Shown: in pieces, positions 12,101 to 25,000 of the stretch | Layout of the letters: each line of letters begins with the position of its first letter | How positions within the stretch are numbered: position 1 is the first letter of the stretch | DNA from: Calliopum simillimum | Lineage: Eukaryota > Arthropoda > Insecta > Diptera > Lauxaniidae | Assembly: GCA_951812925.1 (NCBI GenBank) | Contig: OX638371.1 | Coordinates: 45,172,101-45,236,100, forward strand | Reading direction: 5' to 3' | DNA: 64,000 nt | The notes under the pieces: generated by a model | Databases searched by the model: none | What the model saw: the letters and a program-made list of their open reading frames with translations, nothing else | What the model was told of the DNA's origin: nothing | Translations under genes and position numbers: made by a program

Positions 12101-12950
12101 AAACACTTATCTTAGAGCAGCAGCTGAAAATGATTTTGATAAAGATCTTTACAAACTCATGAATAATGCTGTCTATGGCAAAACAATGGAGAACATTCGA
12201 AAACACTCCATTGTTAAGCTTATAACAAGGTGGTTAGGTCGATATGGAGCTGAAGCATATATAGCTAAGCCAGAGTTTAAGGGGAGGACTATATTCGGTG
12301 AAAGCCTGTCTGCTATTGAGCTTAATAAAACAGAAATATTTTTCAATAAGCCTATTTATATAGGCATGACAATCCTTGACTTGTCCAAAACAACCTTATA
12401 CGATTTCCATTATGGTTATATGGTTCCCGAGTTTGGTCATGATTGTTCCGTATGTTACACTGACACTGATTCCCTTATTTATGAGATAACTGGGCATGAG
12501 TTGTATGAATTTATAAAACGTGATTGTCATAAATATTTTGATACGAGTGATTATCCTCAACCTAACATTTGGGATATTCCCTCTGTGAATAAAAAAGTTC
12601 TGGGCGTTATGAAAGATGAGTATAAAGGTCGTGTCATGAGTGAATTCGTTGGCCTTCGATCAAAGATGTATGCAGTTAGGGTAGAGGGAAAAGACAAGGA
12701 TAAAAAATCTAAAGGTGTGAAGAAGGATATAGTCAAAAATAAAATAAAGTTTGATGACTATGTTCTTTGTTTGAATGACGGCTCCATAAAAACAATGGAT
12801 CAAAATTTGATAAAATCAAAAAAGCATGAGGTGAGCACTATCACGCAAAAAAAAATCGCTTTGAGTCCTCACGATAGTAAAAGATTTCTGTTGGCCGGTA
12901 GTTATGAAACGCTACCGTGGGGTCATTATAGTATTATGGATACAAATTAG
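9184..12950 (+). CDS. DNA polymerase B, right-arm copy, frameshifted near the N-terminus
   Basis: This is the mirror copy of the left-arm polymerase. The ATG corresponding to the left copy is at 9184, but the A-run at 9238-9244 has seven A instead of eight. That single-base deletion shifts the frame after about 20 codons. The remaining 1,233 codons from 9249 to the TAG at 12948-12950 are open and encode the same residues as the left copy, including the exonuclease, Pol A, Pol B and YTDTDS motifs. The first in-frame ATG after the shift lies well downstream, in KRMRTG. The copy is therefore a recent pseudogene unless the A-run is a sequencing error. Homopolymer slippage is a common error type, so I keep both readings. 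Confidence 0.88.
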
Positions 12951-14328
12951 TTATATTCATAAGTTATTTAGTAAGAAACTATATTTAATATGATACATAT
13001 TACATAAGCTTTGTTTTTAAATATTCTATAAAATAATCTTAGTTAATTAAGAAAAAAAATAATGTCAAAAAATTCTATAACTCCTAAGAAAAATTTTGTA
13101 ACGAAATATCAATAAGCTATTAAAAAAATATAAAGAAAAAAAACTTTACTTTTGTTCTTATTTAATATAGGTCAAGAACTTGCAAAATTTCAAGTTCAGA
13201 CACATACTGGATACAAATTATGAATAAAAGGGTCTTTTGTTTGATTGTTTATTTAGACTGAAATTTAATACTCAATATAGTGAAGCTGCCAATATTATAC
13301 GTATATTTTAGCTTCAACAAAGCAAGAGGGAAAAATATGATCAATAAAAAAAATGCAGCATACTACGTACACACACACACATACACACACACACAAATTT
13401 GCTTATTAAAAATTGGTTGACACATAAAATATGTGATCCACTAAGATATATAAATAAAAAAAAAAAAAAAAAAAATAAAAAAAAAATGTTTATCGCTTTC
13501 AATGAAAACAATCGAAGCAAGTGATTCAGTTCAGACCTTCTACAACATATGTACATATATTCATATGTTTATATATATGTAAGTACAAGAAGAGAATGAA
13601 AAAAGGAAACAATAATGAAAATAAATGCCCGTCTGCTGATCTTTAAAGTTTCATGTTTGAACATGAAGTTTTAATTTCAATTAAATATAGATTCGTACGC
13701 ACAAACCAATACTTTGACTGTAAAAAAAATATCTAAATGTTGTGTCTCATAAAGTCTAATTAAAATTACATGCTCAGCAATCCAAATCAACTCAAGATCA
13801 AATCCTAAGCTAAGATATATGATATGTTATCTCAACAAAGTCTGAAAATCTGACTGTCATTCCGTCCGTTCATCCAACAGTTGATCTGCTAGTGAAATAA
13901 TCAAAATTTGTGTTATCCTTAAATAAATAATTGCAACAGCAACAACAACAATTGACTGCCAAGACATAGTACAACATATGTAGACACGAATATAAGTACA
14001 AAGAAGAATATGAGAAAAGGAAACAATTACAGCAACAGAAAGAACTATAATTGACCACCCGAAAGATGAGGAAGAAGCAGAAAAGGAAAAAAAGAAGTCA
14101 ATAACAACATCTACAATCAATAATGTTATCAAAATAATATGGCCCATTCACAATAAATCCTAAACAAAATACGGTACATCAATAGTACTCTTTACAGTAA
14201 AACAGAAGTCTGGCAACTATGTCTTGAGACAATTTTTGTGAATTTTGACCTTAAAATTTTGTATGGAGATTTTCATACAAAAAGTCACTTTTTTGCGGCG
14301 GAACTCTCATAGCTATACTACTAAAGGG

Positions 14329-15653
14329 TAGTAGGTAAACAGTATATTCCCCCCTTTTTAGCCCCTTGGTAATTGCCCTCTCTTTACTTGGATATACCAT
14401 AGCGTAGCATTTTACCGAATCTTATAATTTGCGCCAAGTAGCGTTAGTAATATGACAAATTTTATTTTCATAGGGCGCGGCACTGCCCATTTTTGCATTG
14501 AAAATTATTTTTCCAAATGCCCTTTGCATATGTGCCAGATTTTGTCTATCTACGTCAAGCAGTTTCTGAGATATGATAAATCAGCATTCAGAGGGGCGTG
14601 GCACCGCCCATTTTTCCGGTGAACATTATTTGTCTTGATAATTTTTACAGATTTACCAAATCTCATTTATCTGCGTCAAAGAGTTTCGGTGATATGATTA
14701 GTCAATTTTTGGGGGGTGTGGTACCGCCCACTTTTTTAGTATATAACTTAGCCTTTTTTTGGACTAGCACAATAAAAAAACTTCTTTAAAAACGGTTAAT
14801 TAGTTTCCGAGTTAATAAGGGACAAATACACAAACAAACAAAATCTAGTTTTTACAAAGTAGATTTTCGTTTATTCCTCATAACTTGAAAACTATAAAAG
14901 GTAGCTCAGAATTTTTAACATTTTTGAAATCAGCTGGGTCAAGTTATTGGAAATTGTAACCTATTTTGAAAAAAAATTCGGACCACGCCCCAACTTTGTA
15001 TGGGAGGTAGGCGTGTCCTTCGGCGGATTTTGTGTACATTCACAGATTTGTATTATTGTAAAAAACATCTGTACCAAATTTCAATAGCGTAGCTCTATTA
15101 TTACTACATATGACCGCCGTTCCATACAAACCCTCCCATTGTGCGTCGGCTTAAGATCACGTCATGCTTTTCAACTGAATGCGACGGACTTGACGGAAAA
15201 GCCTGACCCAATGAATTCTTTGAAAACGAATTAAAAAACATAAAAATTTTTGTTTATAAAAATAATTTGAAATTTTAATTTTCCACTTGCACCGCTTCAA
15301 TAAGTTTTGTTCCAATTTTATTAAAAAAATAAAAGAAAAAGAAAAAAAAGATCCTCAAATGAAATTTAAAACAAATTTATTTGAAGATTGTTAAATCATA
15401 CGACGTACGTTGGGAGCTGAGCAACTTTTGTACGTTACGTTAATGAACACGTACTGATTGGGTCGCACTTGATATAGCCTCAACGGACCGTTGGCTTCAA
15501 CCTGTTACCCAGTACGTTACTCGATATCGTGCATACCTCAAATATATTTTTTGGGAACGCCAAAGATAACATTTTTACTTTTCAAAATGTTTGTCAATAA
15601 AATTAATAACCCATATGGTAAAATTTACATATTTCACATTTCATTATCATAAG
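14329..15653. repeat. Non-coding intronic stretch with a three-copy diverged repeat
   Basis: Between about 14440 and 14780 a unit of about 120 bp recurs three times, marked by GGGCGCGGCACTGCCCATTTT, GGGCGTGGCACCGCCCATTTT and GGTGTGGTACCGCCCACTTTT, each followed by text like CTACGTCAAGCAGTTTCTG. From 14800 to 15650 I see AT-rich DNA with no gene; the polypyrimidine-poor acceptor at 15652-15653 ends it. Confidence 0.55.
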
Positions 15654-16051
15654 ACTGTCATTAGTAGCAAATGGCTCTTTACTCATATCGGAAGTACTAC
15701 GCACAGATTCTGGATTATATGAATGTTCCGCACAAAATATGGCTGGTCGCAAAGATGCCACTCCTGCAGGATTAAAAGTATTAACGCCACCTAGAGTAAT
15801 CCGAGGGCCGTCCAGCACAGAAGTAATTGAAGGTGATAGGATTGATATTCCATGTGAAATTGATGGGGACCCAAAACCCCATTCTATTTGGCAACGAGAT
15901 GGAAAATCTTTTCCAGAGGGTAGAGCTAGAATTTTATTGGATAACACTTTAAGGATTGAAGACGTTCGTGCTGATGATGAGGGAAAATACTATTGCAAAG
16001 CATTTAATGATGGTGGAAATATATCGATTTCAATAGATATACACGTGTTTG
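15654..16051 (+). CDS. Robo-like exon A: end of one Ig domain plus a complete Ig domain
   Basis: The acceptor is TCATAAG ending at 15653 and the donor is G|GTATAT after 16051. The frame is open well upstream of the first ATG (15739), reading NGSLLISEVLRTDSGLYECSAQN, so that ATG is internal. The second Ig runs from PPRVIRGPS to IDIHVF. It has both cysteines, the tryptophan in IWQRDG and the DEGKYYC signature. PRVIRGP closely resembles the linker before an Ig of Robo proteins. Confidence 0.85.
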
Positions 16052-19000
16052 GTATATACATATCATTGAACAAATCATAAAATCGAATTTTTTTTAATTG
16101 TTTTTTTTTTTATCTGTATTCCAGCGATCCCTAGGATTATTGAGGCTTCTTCAGACTTAGCTGTTACTGAAGGAGACAATTTGAAAATGATCTGCAGAGC
16201 AACTGGTCGTCCAACTGCAATAATTGTCTGGGATAAACTTGCTGGTGAAACAAATTCACCAACAAATTTATTAAACAAGCCTCAAAATATATTTAATATG
16301 GAACTTACCTCAGCAATTTCAAACCATTCAAGTATAAATAAATTAGACAATTCTTCCAATCATGCGCAGAATATTTTTGCATCAACTGATTTGCCATTGA
16401 AATCTACTGACATTGCACTCTCAAATTTTGGAGTCATAGGTAATGGAGAATTACTTATTAAAAATATTCAAGTTATTAACGAGGTGAGTTGTACAAGCAT
16501 TTATTAATCTTTGTAATACTGATTTAAGGTTAAGTCATGCCTCATTGTGCCATTTAATCCATGGCACAATATGAGGCAGGGTTGTTGAATGCAAAAAATT
16601 TTATGAGGAAAAAAAAGTTGCCGATACTCTTTCTACTTGTACGGCAATGAATAATAATACGACCTACAAAAAAAAAAAAATAATAATGGAGGTTGGTCTT
16701 ACATTCCACCAAATCAGGGGCACCTTGAAAGTGATTGAAATCAATTTCATAAAAAAGGTAATTTTTGCAGGGAAGTCCCCCTAAGAAGTGGATATAGGGG
16801 GTTAGTACACTGAGGAAAAATTTGAAGGGGAAAAAATAACGAAGGTTGGTTCAACATTCTTCCCTTCCAGGGGCTCTCTGAAAGTGAAGGGAGTCAATTT
16901 CATAAAAATGTCATGTTTATCGCTAAAAGGGTAGAGATAAGGGGTGAGTAATTTCGGAAAAAAATGCTGGGGAGAAAAAAATAATTGTTGCCGGTCTTAC
17001 ATTTTACTTCTCTAAGGAGACACCTGGGCAGTTTAGAGCTATTTATCGATTTTACTCTCAATTTTCGGAACATTAAATGCAAGCTCTGAGCAAATCTATA
17101 CGAACTCGGACAAAAGAGCGTGGCATATCTAAGCTGACCATACGTTCCATTTTCAAGCTTGCTGTCCCGTTGTCCCGAAAGAATGCAGAAATATCCCGTT
17201 TTCGTAAAATTGCCCCGTTTTCACAAATCTTTTTTCGAATTCTACTTCAAGCGTAATTTATTGGAACTTATCTTATGTTAACTGTATGTTTACTGGGCAG
17301 TGATCCGCCTGTGGAAAGAGTGTTTTCGATAATGAATTAAATATGCACCAGTGATGAAACACAACTTGGAGTTGCAATGCTAAAGAGTTACATTTTTTGA
17401 AAAGGACACAGCTTTTTAAATTACGATTTCTCCGTAAATATTGAGAATGTACGTTAGAACGCGCAGCTAGTGTAAATGAGAGTTAAAATTTGGTTTTTAT
17501 TTATGGTTAGGTATTGCTTTAATAGCTATATGTTTATTAAAAAGTGCATTATTTATAGGAAATTTTAAAAATTTTTATAAAATGTTTATTTCATCAAAAT
17601 TTTTTATTATTTTTAGTCCAACCAGAAAAATTTCATAAATTTTCGTCCAATATTTACGGAGAAATCGCAATTTAAAAAATGACGTACATACAAATTTACA
17701 TGCTGGTACAAACCATTTCAAAACGATCAAGATTTTTTTTTATGGCATCCGATTTGGCTGAAAATTGGCATAAGTAATAGTAACATATTGAGAAAAATGA
17801 CTACTAAATATTTTTTCAAAATTTAAAAAAATGGCGGAGATATGGGACTTTGAAATTTTTAGGTTAGTTTTTTTTGAGAAGCTATAACTTTAGTTGCATT
17901 TATCCAATTCTCAATTTGATGTTGTCAAATGATTTGGCTTGAAACAGGCTTTAAAATAAAAACTAGCAAAATTTTTTTTTAATCTTTATTATATTGTTTA
18001 CACTGAAAAAAAAAAACAATTCAAATTGAGCTACAGGTGTAACTTACCAGTCCTCCAAAAATTGGAGTGGGCCGGCCAGTGGTTCTCCAGAAAAACAATA
18101 AAATGTAGCATCTTCCCCAATTTTTCAGTACATTTTTTTAATTTAAAATTTTTATTAAATAAAATTTTCAAATGCTGAAAATAGTTTATTGACTGTTTTT
18201 TTGCTTGTATAGTACTAATATTAGTACCAACGCACTTTTTTCAAATTCAAATTAACGTTTAATTAAAAATTTCAAATTGAAAAAAATTGTACTGAAAAAT
18301 TACGGCAAAAGCCACATTTTATTGTTTTTCTGGAGCCACATTTTATTGTTTTTCTGGAGAACCACTGGGAGGCCCACTCCAATTTTTGGAGGACTGGTAT
18401 GTTACACCTGTAGCTTTTTTTGTAAGAAAAATAAAAAATATTAAAAATGACGTATTCTGGGAAACTCAATTTGAATTTTTTTTTTTTCAGTGTAAACAAT
18501 ATAAAAAAAGTTTAAAAAAATTTTTGCTAGTTTTTATTTTAAAGCCTGTTTCAAGCTAAATCATTTGACACCATCAAATTGAGAACTGGATAAATGCAAC
18601 TAAAGTTATAGCTTCTCAAAAAAAACTAACCTAAAAATTTCAAAGCCCCATATCTCTACCATTTTTTTAAATTTTGAACAAATATTTGGTAGTAATTTTT
18701 CTCACTATGCTACTATTACTTATGCCAATTTTCTGCCAAATCGGATTCCATGAACAAATTTCTTGATCGTTTACACGTGGTTTGTACCTGCTTATAAGTT
18801 TTAAGAAAATTTAAATTTTTGAAAAAAAAAGAACTCTTCAAAGAATCACCAAAAAAAAGTTTGAGTTGAGCAAGTTAAGTAGTTTTTACTGTATCCGTTT
18901 CAAAAAATTCATTATCGAAAAGATGCGTTTCATTCTTAAGTTTTAAGCATTTCTTGTCTTCGGTGACCCAATGTGAAATTTTTTGCAAAATATTTTTGTA

Positions 19001-22000
19001 GAACATTTTAACACATTGCAACCCAGTTTTTGGAAAATGGGATCAAACATACCCTCAAAAACAGGATATAATGGGTTAATATGTTACATAAAATTATTGC
19101 TTGTGCGATTTTCTCATGACCTTGTGACAACAAGTTTTATCCAAAATGTAGTTTTAGAGGTCTTATAGTTTTACAGTGAAATGAAATTTCGAAAATACTT
19201 TCTCGTGCGTATTTGCTAAGAAAAACCAAATATGTTTAATGTTAAGTAGCAGACATTTCATGCAAAATCTCAGATTGATATGGTTTTTATTTTATAACGA
19301 GCTCCAAAATACTCCGAATGATAGGGCACTGACTGTTACTTAACATTAAACATATTTGGTTTTTTTAGCTGGAATACGCACGAAAAAAGTATTTTCGAAA
19401 TTTCATCCAACTGTAAAACTCTAAGATCTCTAAAACTACATTTTCATAAGGCCATAATAAAATCACACAAGGAATATTTTTACGTAACATATTAACTCAT
19501 TATATCCTGTTTTTGAGGGTCTATTTGACCTCATTTTCCAAAAACTGGGTTATAATGGGTAAAATATTTTGCAAAAAAATTTCACTATGGGTCATTGAAG
19601 ACAAGAAATACTTAAAACTTAAGAATAAAAAGTAAAAAAGTGAAAGCACATTGACTCCAAATTCCCACGTTATGTGAGGGAGATGTAGAGAGTTAAATTT
19701 CTACAAAAACATTCACGTAACATGATACACCTCAGATGTAAGGATCGTATAGTTTAGGTACATTAAGCTAGCAGAGCGAAAATGGCAGAACTGAAAAAAA
19801 AAAAATGGCAGAATTATAGGCTAATTTTGGGCCCAAACGCCGAATTTTAGGCTCCTCATTTTTTAAAAAAAAAAAATAGCTCTGCCAGCTTAAGTGTAAG
19901 CCAGCAGAACTGTTTCGAGAAAACACATACGGGACGTATATTGAACTAAAGTAAGTAGTCAATAATTATAGGCTAATTATATGCTATTTAAATGCCCAAT
20001 CGCCAAATAAAAAGCTTTCCATTTAAAAAAAAAAAAAAGATTCTGCTAGGTTAAGTTTAAGCTAGCAGAGCGATTTCGAAAAAAAATATTTTGTACTAAA
20101 GAAAGTATTCAATAATTATAGGCTAATTATAGGCTATTTAAATGCCCCATCGCCAAAAGAAAAGCTTTTCATTAAAAAAAATGGACCAAATCAATTTTCT
20201 TGAAATAAGGAACTTTGTTTGAATAACAACAATTCCAGACGAAAAAAAAAACAACAGCAACAACTTTACAACAACAACACTTACCCCTACTTTTATGTAA
20301 AATTACTGTTGTTGTAGTAGTAGTAAATTTGTTGTTGTTGTAAAGTTGTTGTTGTGGTTTTTTTTTCGTCTGGAATTGTTGTTATTCAAACAAAGTTCCT
20401 TATTTCAAAAAAATTGATTTGGTCCATTTTTTTTTAAATGAAAAGCTTTTCTTTCGGCGATGGGACATTTAAATAGCCTATAATTAGCCTATAATTATTG
20501 AATACTTTCTTTAGTACAAAATATTTTTTTTCGAAATCGATCCGCTAGCTTAAACTTAACCTAGCAGAATCTTTTTTAATGGAAAGCTTTTTATTTGGCG
20601 ATTGGGCATTTAAATAGCCTATAATTAGCCTATAATTATTGACTACTTACTTTAGTTCAATATACGTCCCGTATGTGTTTTCTCGAAACAGCTCTGCTGG
20701 CTTACACTTAAGCTGGCAGAGCTATTTTTTTTTTTTAAAAATGAGGAGCCTAAAATTCGGCGTTTGGGCCCAAAATTAGCCTATAATTAGCCTATAATTC
20801 TGCCATATTTTTTTTTTCAGTTCTGCCATTTTCGCTCTGCTAGCTTAATGTACCTGTATAGATTTAGTTGTCGATTTAACACAAGAATGCGTTAAAAGGG
20901 ACAAACTTTGGACCCCAAAATTTCAAAACGCCGAAATAAGTATATGTTCTTTGGCCCCCTTTACCAAAATCCATTATTAAAAACTTGTTATTTTTGAACA
21001 AACCTAAAAGGTACAGTGTAATAAATAAATCATGCCAACAAAGGAGTATTTGCTCTTCCGAAAAATATATGAAACCTTTTTCTTTTTTTTTTTGCTTTAA
21101 TCTTTTTAATGGCAAGAAAAATATAAGATGTCTCGTAGCCAAAAAAAAAAAAAAATATCACATTAGGCATACCCCAAACAAGCAAAATTTACATAATTTT
21201 GTCGAGCAAGCGTTATTTGAGATAATAAAATCAAATCTCGCACAAATGGGCTAGTTAGTGCCAGATCTGAGCAAAAACTTTGTGATTTCGGTCAAAACGG
21301 TAAAAAATACTAAAATGTAGGGTACTTAATTTTTGACCAGACCAAAGGTAGCACTCTAACTAGTTATTTTATTTACGTCATCAATAGTGCAGTTATTGCA
21401 GACCTAGTAAAATTGTACATACAATACAAAAAATTAAATAAATAAACTTGAAAGACTTAAACTTAAAGACTACTACATTTCGGTGTGCGTTGCTTCACCT
21501 TTCCTTGTATGGGGGTGTGGTATGGCCAATTTTCCCAAAGAATGTTGTTTTAATATTTTAAGTTTTAATAGGAGGCATGTTTGTTTTGTTTTTTGATTTC
21601 CAATAGCTTAGAAGATATTCATGGATAAAAAAGTTGATTTACGCCACTGCCAAATCCGATATTTTAACTGTCAATTTAACTTACATATATTTAATTTATT
21701 TTGTGTATATTAATACGTTTTATTTAATGCAGGGTTGGTATGCATGTGCTGCAATAAACGAAGCAGGCAGTGATGTCAAAAGTGTTTATGTTAAAATCAA
21801 TTCAAGAAATGTATCGCAGATTGATGCGCTGAAGCCAAAAGGACATTGGGCAAACATTCAAAATATTTTTATAACTGCAGTTATCCCAGTATCGTCGAAT
21901 ACTCTTGATATACTATGGGAATATGACCAAATAACTATATCGGAAAGGAAAATGACAATTTATTACCGACCTATACAAATTGATGAACCAGATGGCCGAA

Positions 22001-25000
22001 TATTGTCAAAAGACTATTTATTTATACAAACAACGTATGAGAAAAAAAATTTTAGAATTTTCGGCTTAGCTCCTTATACAAACTACGAAATATTTGCAAC
22101 ATTACCAGAAGGCCTTTTGGGCTCTATATCAAATTTACGGAAAGGAAAAACTCTGGATGGACCTCCTTCTGCACCTCCATCTGATGTGAGGGTTGGAGTT
22201 ATTAATAATACTGCAGCTTATGTAAGATGGTCACCGCCACCAAAGCATCTAATAAATGGGGAATTAACAGGCTATAAGGTTAGAACTTTCTTAATACATT
22301 TTTTAAAATAAAACTTCTGGCTTAGGGGCCGTTCAATTATTATTAAATGTCAGTAATTGTCAATTTGTGAATGACATTTGTTTTTATATTGGGTGTACAA
22401 CTTAAAAACCGGAATTTTTTAGCGAAATTTGATGCTTTATTGTGGAAAAATGTTACAATATATTTTATTCAAAGTATTGTCCATTGGAAGCTACAACATT
22501 TCCCCATCTTTCAGGCAATTTATGAATTCCATCCCAAAAAAATTGCGCCGGCTTGGCGGCCAAAAATGAATCGAGCCAATTTTCGATATCTTGAACTTAA
22601 GTGAACCGTATTCCTGATAGGGCATTCTGCATTGATCGGAACAAATGGTCGTCTGATGGTGCAAGGTCTGGACTATAAGGCGGGTGAGCCAAAACTTCCC
22701 ATCCACTATTTTCCAAATAGTTTTTCACGGGTCTTGCAACATGCGGCCGAGCGTTGTCATGATGAAAAATTATTGCTTCGTGTCTGGTCGCATTATCCGG
22801 GCGTTTTTCGATGACGGCACGCTTCAAACGTACTAATTGTGTTCGGTATAGGTCACCTGTGATTCTCTGGCCCGATTTCAACAACTCATAATATAACGGC
22901 CCCTTCTGATCCCACCAAATACACAGCATAACCTTGGCGCCATGGATATTTGGCATTGAGGCTGATTTGGCTGGTTGGCCGGGTTTCACGTATGACTTTT
23001 TGCGCTTGGGATTGTCATAATGGATCCATTTTTCATCCCCAGTCACAATCCGATGCAAAAATGATTTGTTTTTATGGCGCTCAAGCAGCATTTCAGACAT
23101 ACAGAAGCGCCGTTCAACGTCTCTCGGCTTCAACTCATAGGGGACCCAATTACCTTGCTTCTGAATGTATCCGGCGGCTTTCAAACGATTCGAAATGGCT
23201 TGCTGAGTTACTCCGAACGATTTGGCAAGCTCGTCTTGTGTTTGACACGAATCCTCATCGAGTAGCTTCTCTAATTCTTCGTCTTCATACTTTTTTGGCT
23301 GTCCTGGGCGTTCTTTGTCTTTGATGTCAAAATCGGCACTTTTGAAGCGTTTAAACCATTTAAAACACTGTGTTTTTCCTAAAGCATCGTCGCCATAAAC
23401 TTCTACAAGCAAATTATGACTTTCCACAGCAGTTTTCTTTGCAAAAAAATGACCCAACAGAACCTCCCGCAAATGCTGTCTTTTTCTCGAATTTTCGAAG
23501 TTATTCATCGTGAAAAATAATAATGATGCACACAAGATAAAATTGTTTTGTTGACTGATTTTGACAGCTGTCAAATGTACCTTCAAAATGACATATATGT
23601 AAAGTTCAAACTTTCACGATATTTGTTAGTACGGACATCCACCGTCAAATTCCGGTTTTTAAGTTGTACACCCAATACATATAGAAATAAAAATAATAAA
23701 TTTGAATTTCGCGCATATTAAATCACAAACGTTTATTAATATTAAAAAAAAAGCGATTTTAATTAATATTTCACATAAAACTGTTGAATGGTTTGGAAAA
23801 GTTCACTGTGCCATACTTCCTTTAATTGAATATTTGAGAATTTGCAACAAAAAAAATATATAAAAAAATTTGTTTATGCAAATAAATAAAAAAACTAGTA
23901 AGGGTGGAACCTTTGGCCTGGCCAAACATTAAATACTCTACACTGCAGTATTTTTGAAATTTTGCTCATATGGGAGGTGTCACGCCCTCTGGTCCGAGTT
24001 CATCCAGCTTTTGCTCAGAGCTTGCATTTATAGTTCTTAATGTCTGAGTGAAATTTGATTAGATTATCTCAAAAAACTCTTTCAGTATAGCATTTTGAAA
24101 CATTTGCTTAAATAGGAGGTGCCACACCCCCTTGTCCGATTTCAACTAATTTTTGTTGAGAGCTTTCATTTATAATTCTTAATGTCTGAGTCGAAATCGG
24201 TTTGAATATCTCAAGAAAAGCTTTTAGTGTAGCGTTTTGATGCATTTGGTTATATGGGAGGTGCCACGCCCTCTTGTCCGAATTCGCTATTTTTTTTTTC
24301 AGAACTTGCGCTTACAATTTTTAGTATTTATGTCTTGCATTTTCGTGAAAAATACTCCTTAAATTGCATTTTGAATATATTTTTTGTATGGGCGGTAGGC
24401 GTGTCCGTTGATCGATTTTGCTCATATTCAATCCCCCGAGCTATCTTTGACGACGAAGGCAGTATACCAAATTTCATTGAATTATCTTGCTCAGTTTTCC
24501 CAAAAAGTGTATTTCAACACACAGCCAGCTACCCAGCCAGAAAGACAGACGGACATGGCTATATCGACTCAGGAGGTGACGCTGATCAAGAATATATATC
24601 CTTTTCTATATCTGCCACGCCTCCTTCTCTGCGTTACAAACGGAAGGACAAAGTGAATTATCCTGGGTGTAGGGTATAAAAAAAATGTGTTTTTTACACA
24701 TTTTCAACTTTTAGGTTAGGATATCTCCGAGATTAAAAAAGGTATTGGTGTTGTGTTCTTTGGTCTCCTGACCGTCAAATGTTCCTATTAAAGTTGCGAA
24801 CTTACACTCACTTTTCGCTCCCGATTAAAATAAGACGCACAACTTCATTAGTTTAATTTACTAATCAAAAGACAATTTTATTCACTCTAAATAAAGCTTA
24901 TATAGTTTACAAATCTTGTTCTCGTATAATAATCTTGAACATAATGATCTTTAGAATAGAATTCTGCTTATTTCACTAATTCATCTTGGAGGTTGGAATG

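Larger units (their letters stand above)
632..14322. mobile_element. Giant inverted-repeat Maverick/Polinton-like element with two mirrored DNA polymerase genes
   Basis: Seen: the sequence from 632 (AGTAGTATAGCTATGAGAG) reads inward as the near-exact reverse complement of the sequence ending at 14322 (CTATACTACT). The match continues to a 200-N gap at 7381-7580. The termini are flanked by a perfect 6-bp direct repeat AAAGGG at 626-631 and 14323-14328. Each arm is about 6.74 kb and holds one family B DNA polymerase gene, reading from near the centre toward the end. No integrase, packaging ATPase, protease or capsid gene is visible. Known: Mavericks/Polintons are self-synthesising DNA transposons that make 6-bp target duplications, have termini beginning AG, TIRs usually of 0.1-1 kb, and a protein-primed polymerase. 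Inference: this is a palindromic relative or derivative of that group. The missing genes either lie in the gap or are absent. The arms are not identical (SNPs, an 8-bp indel near 1545, homopolymer changes), so a simple assembly mirror is less likely. Confidence 0.75.
7594..14322 (-). repeat. Right arm of the giant inverted repeat
   Basis: This is the reverse complement of 632-7370, about 99 percent identical by eye. The coding part shows no difference other than one deleted A near 9238-9244, while the flanking parts carry scattered SNPs and short indels. Confidence 0.9.

Noticed and set aside
632..14322. The whole palindrome as a pure assembly mirror
   Set aside because: Not fully excluded, but the arms differ at several sites and the ends have different flanks joined by a shared 6-bp AAAGGG, which a mirrored contig would not produce.
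22632..23324. Plus-strand open frames over the first mariner
   Set aside because: They are shadows of the minus-strand transposase.
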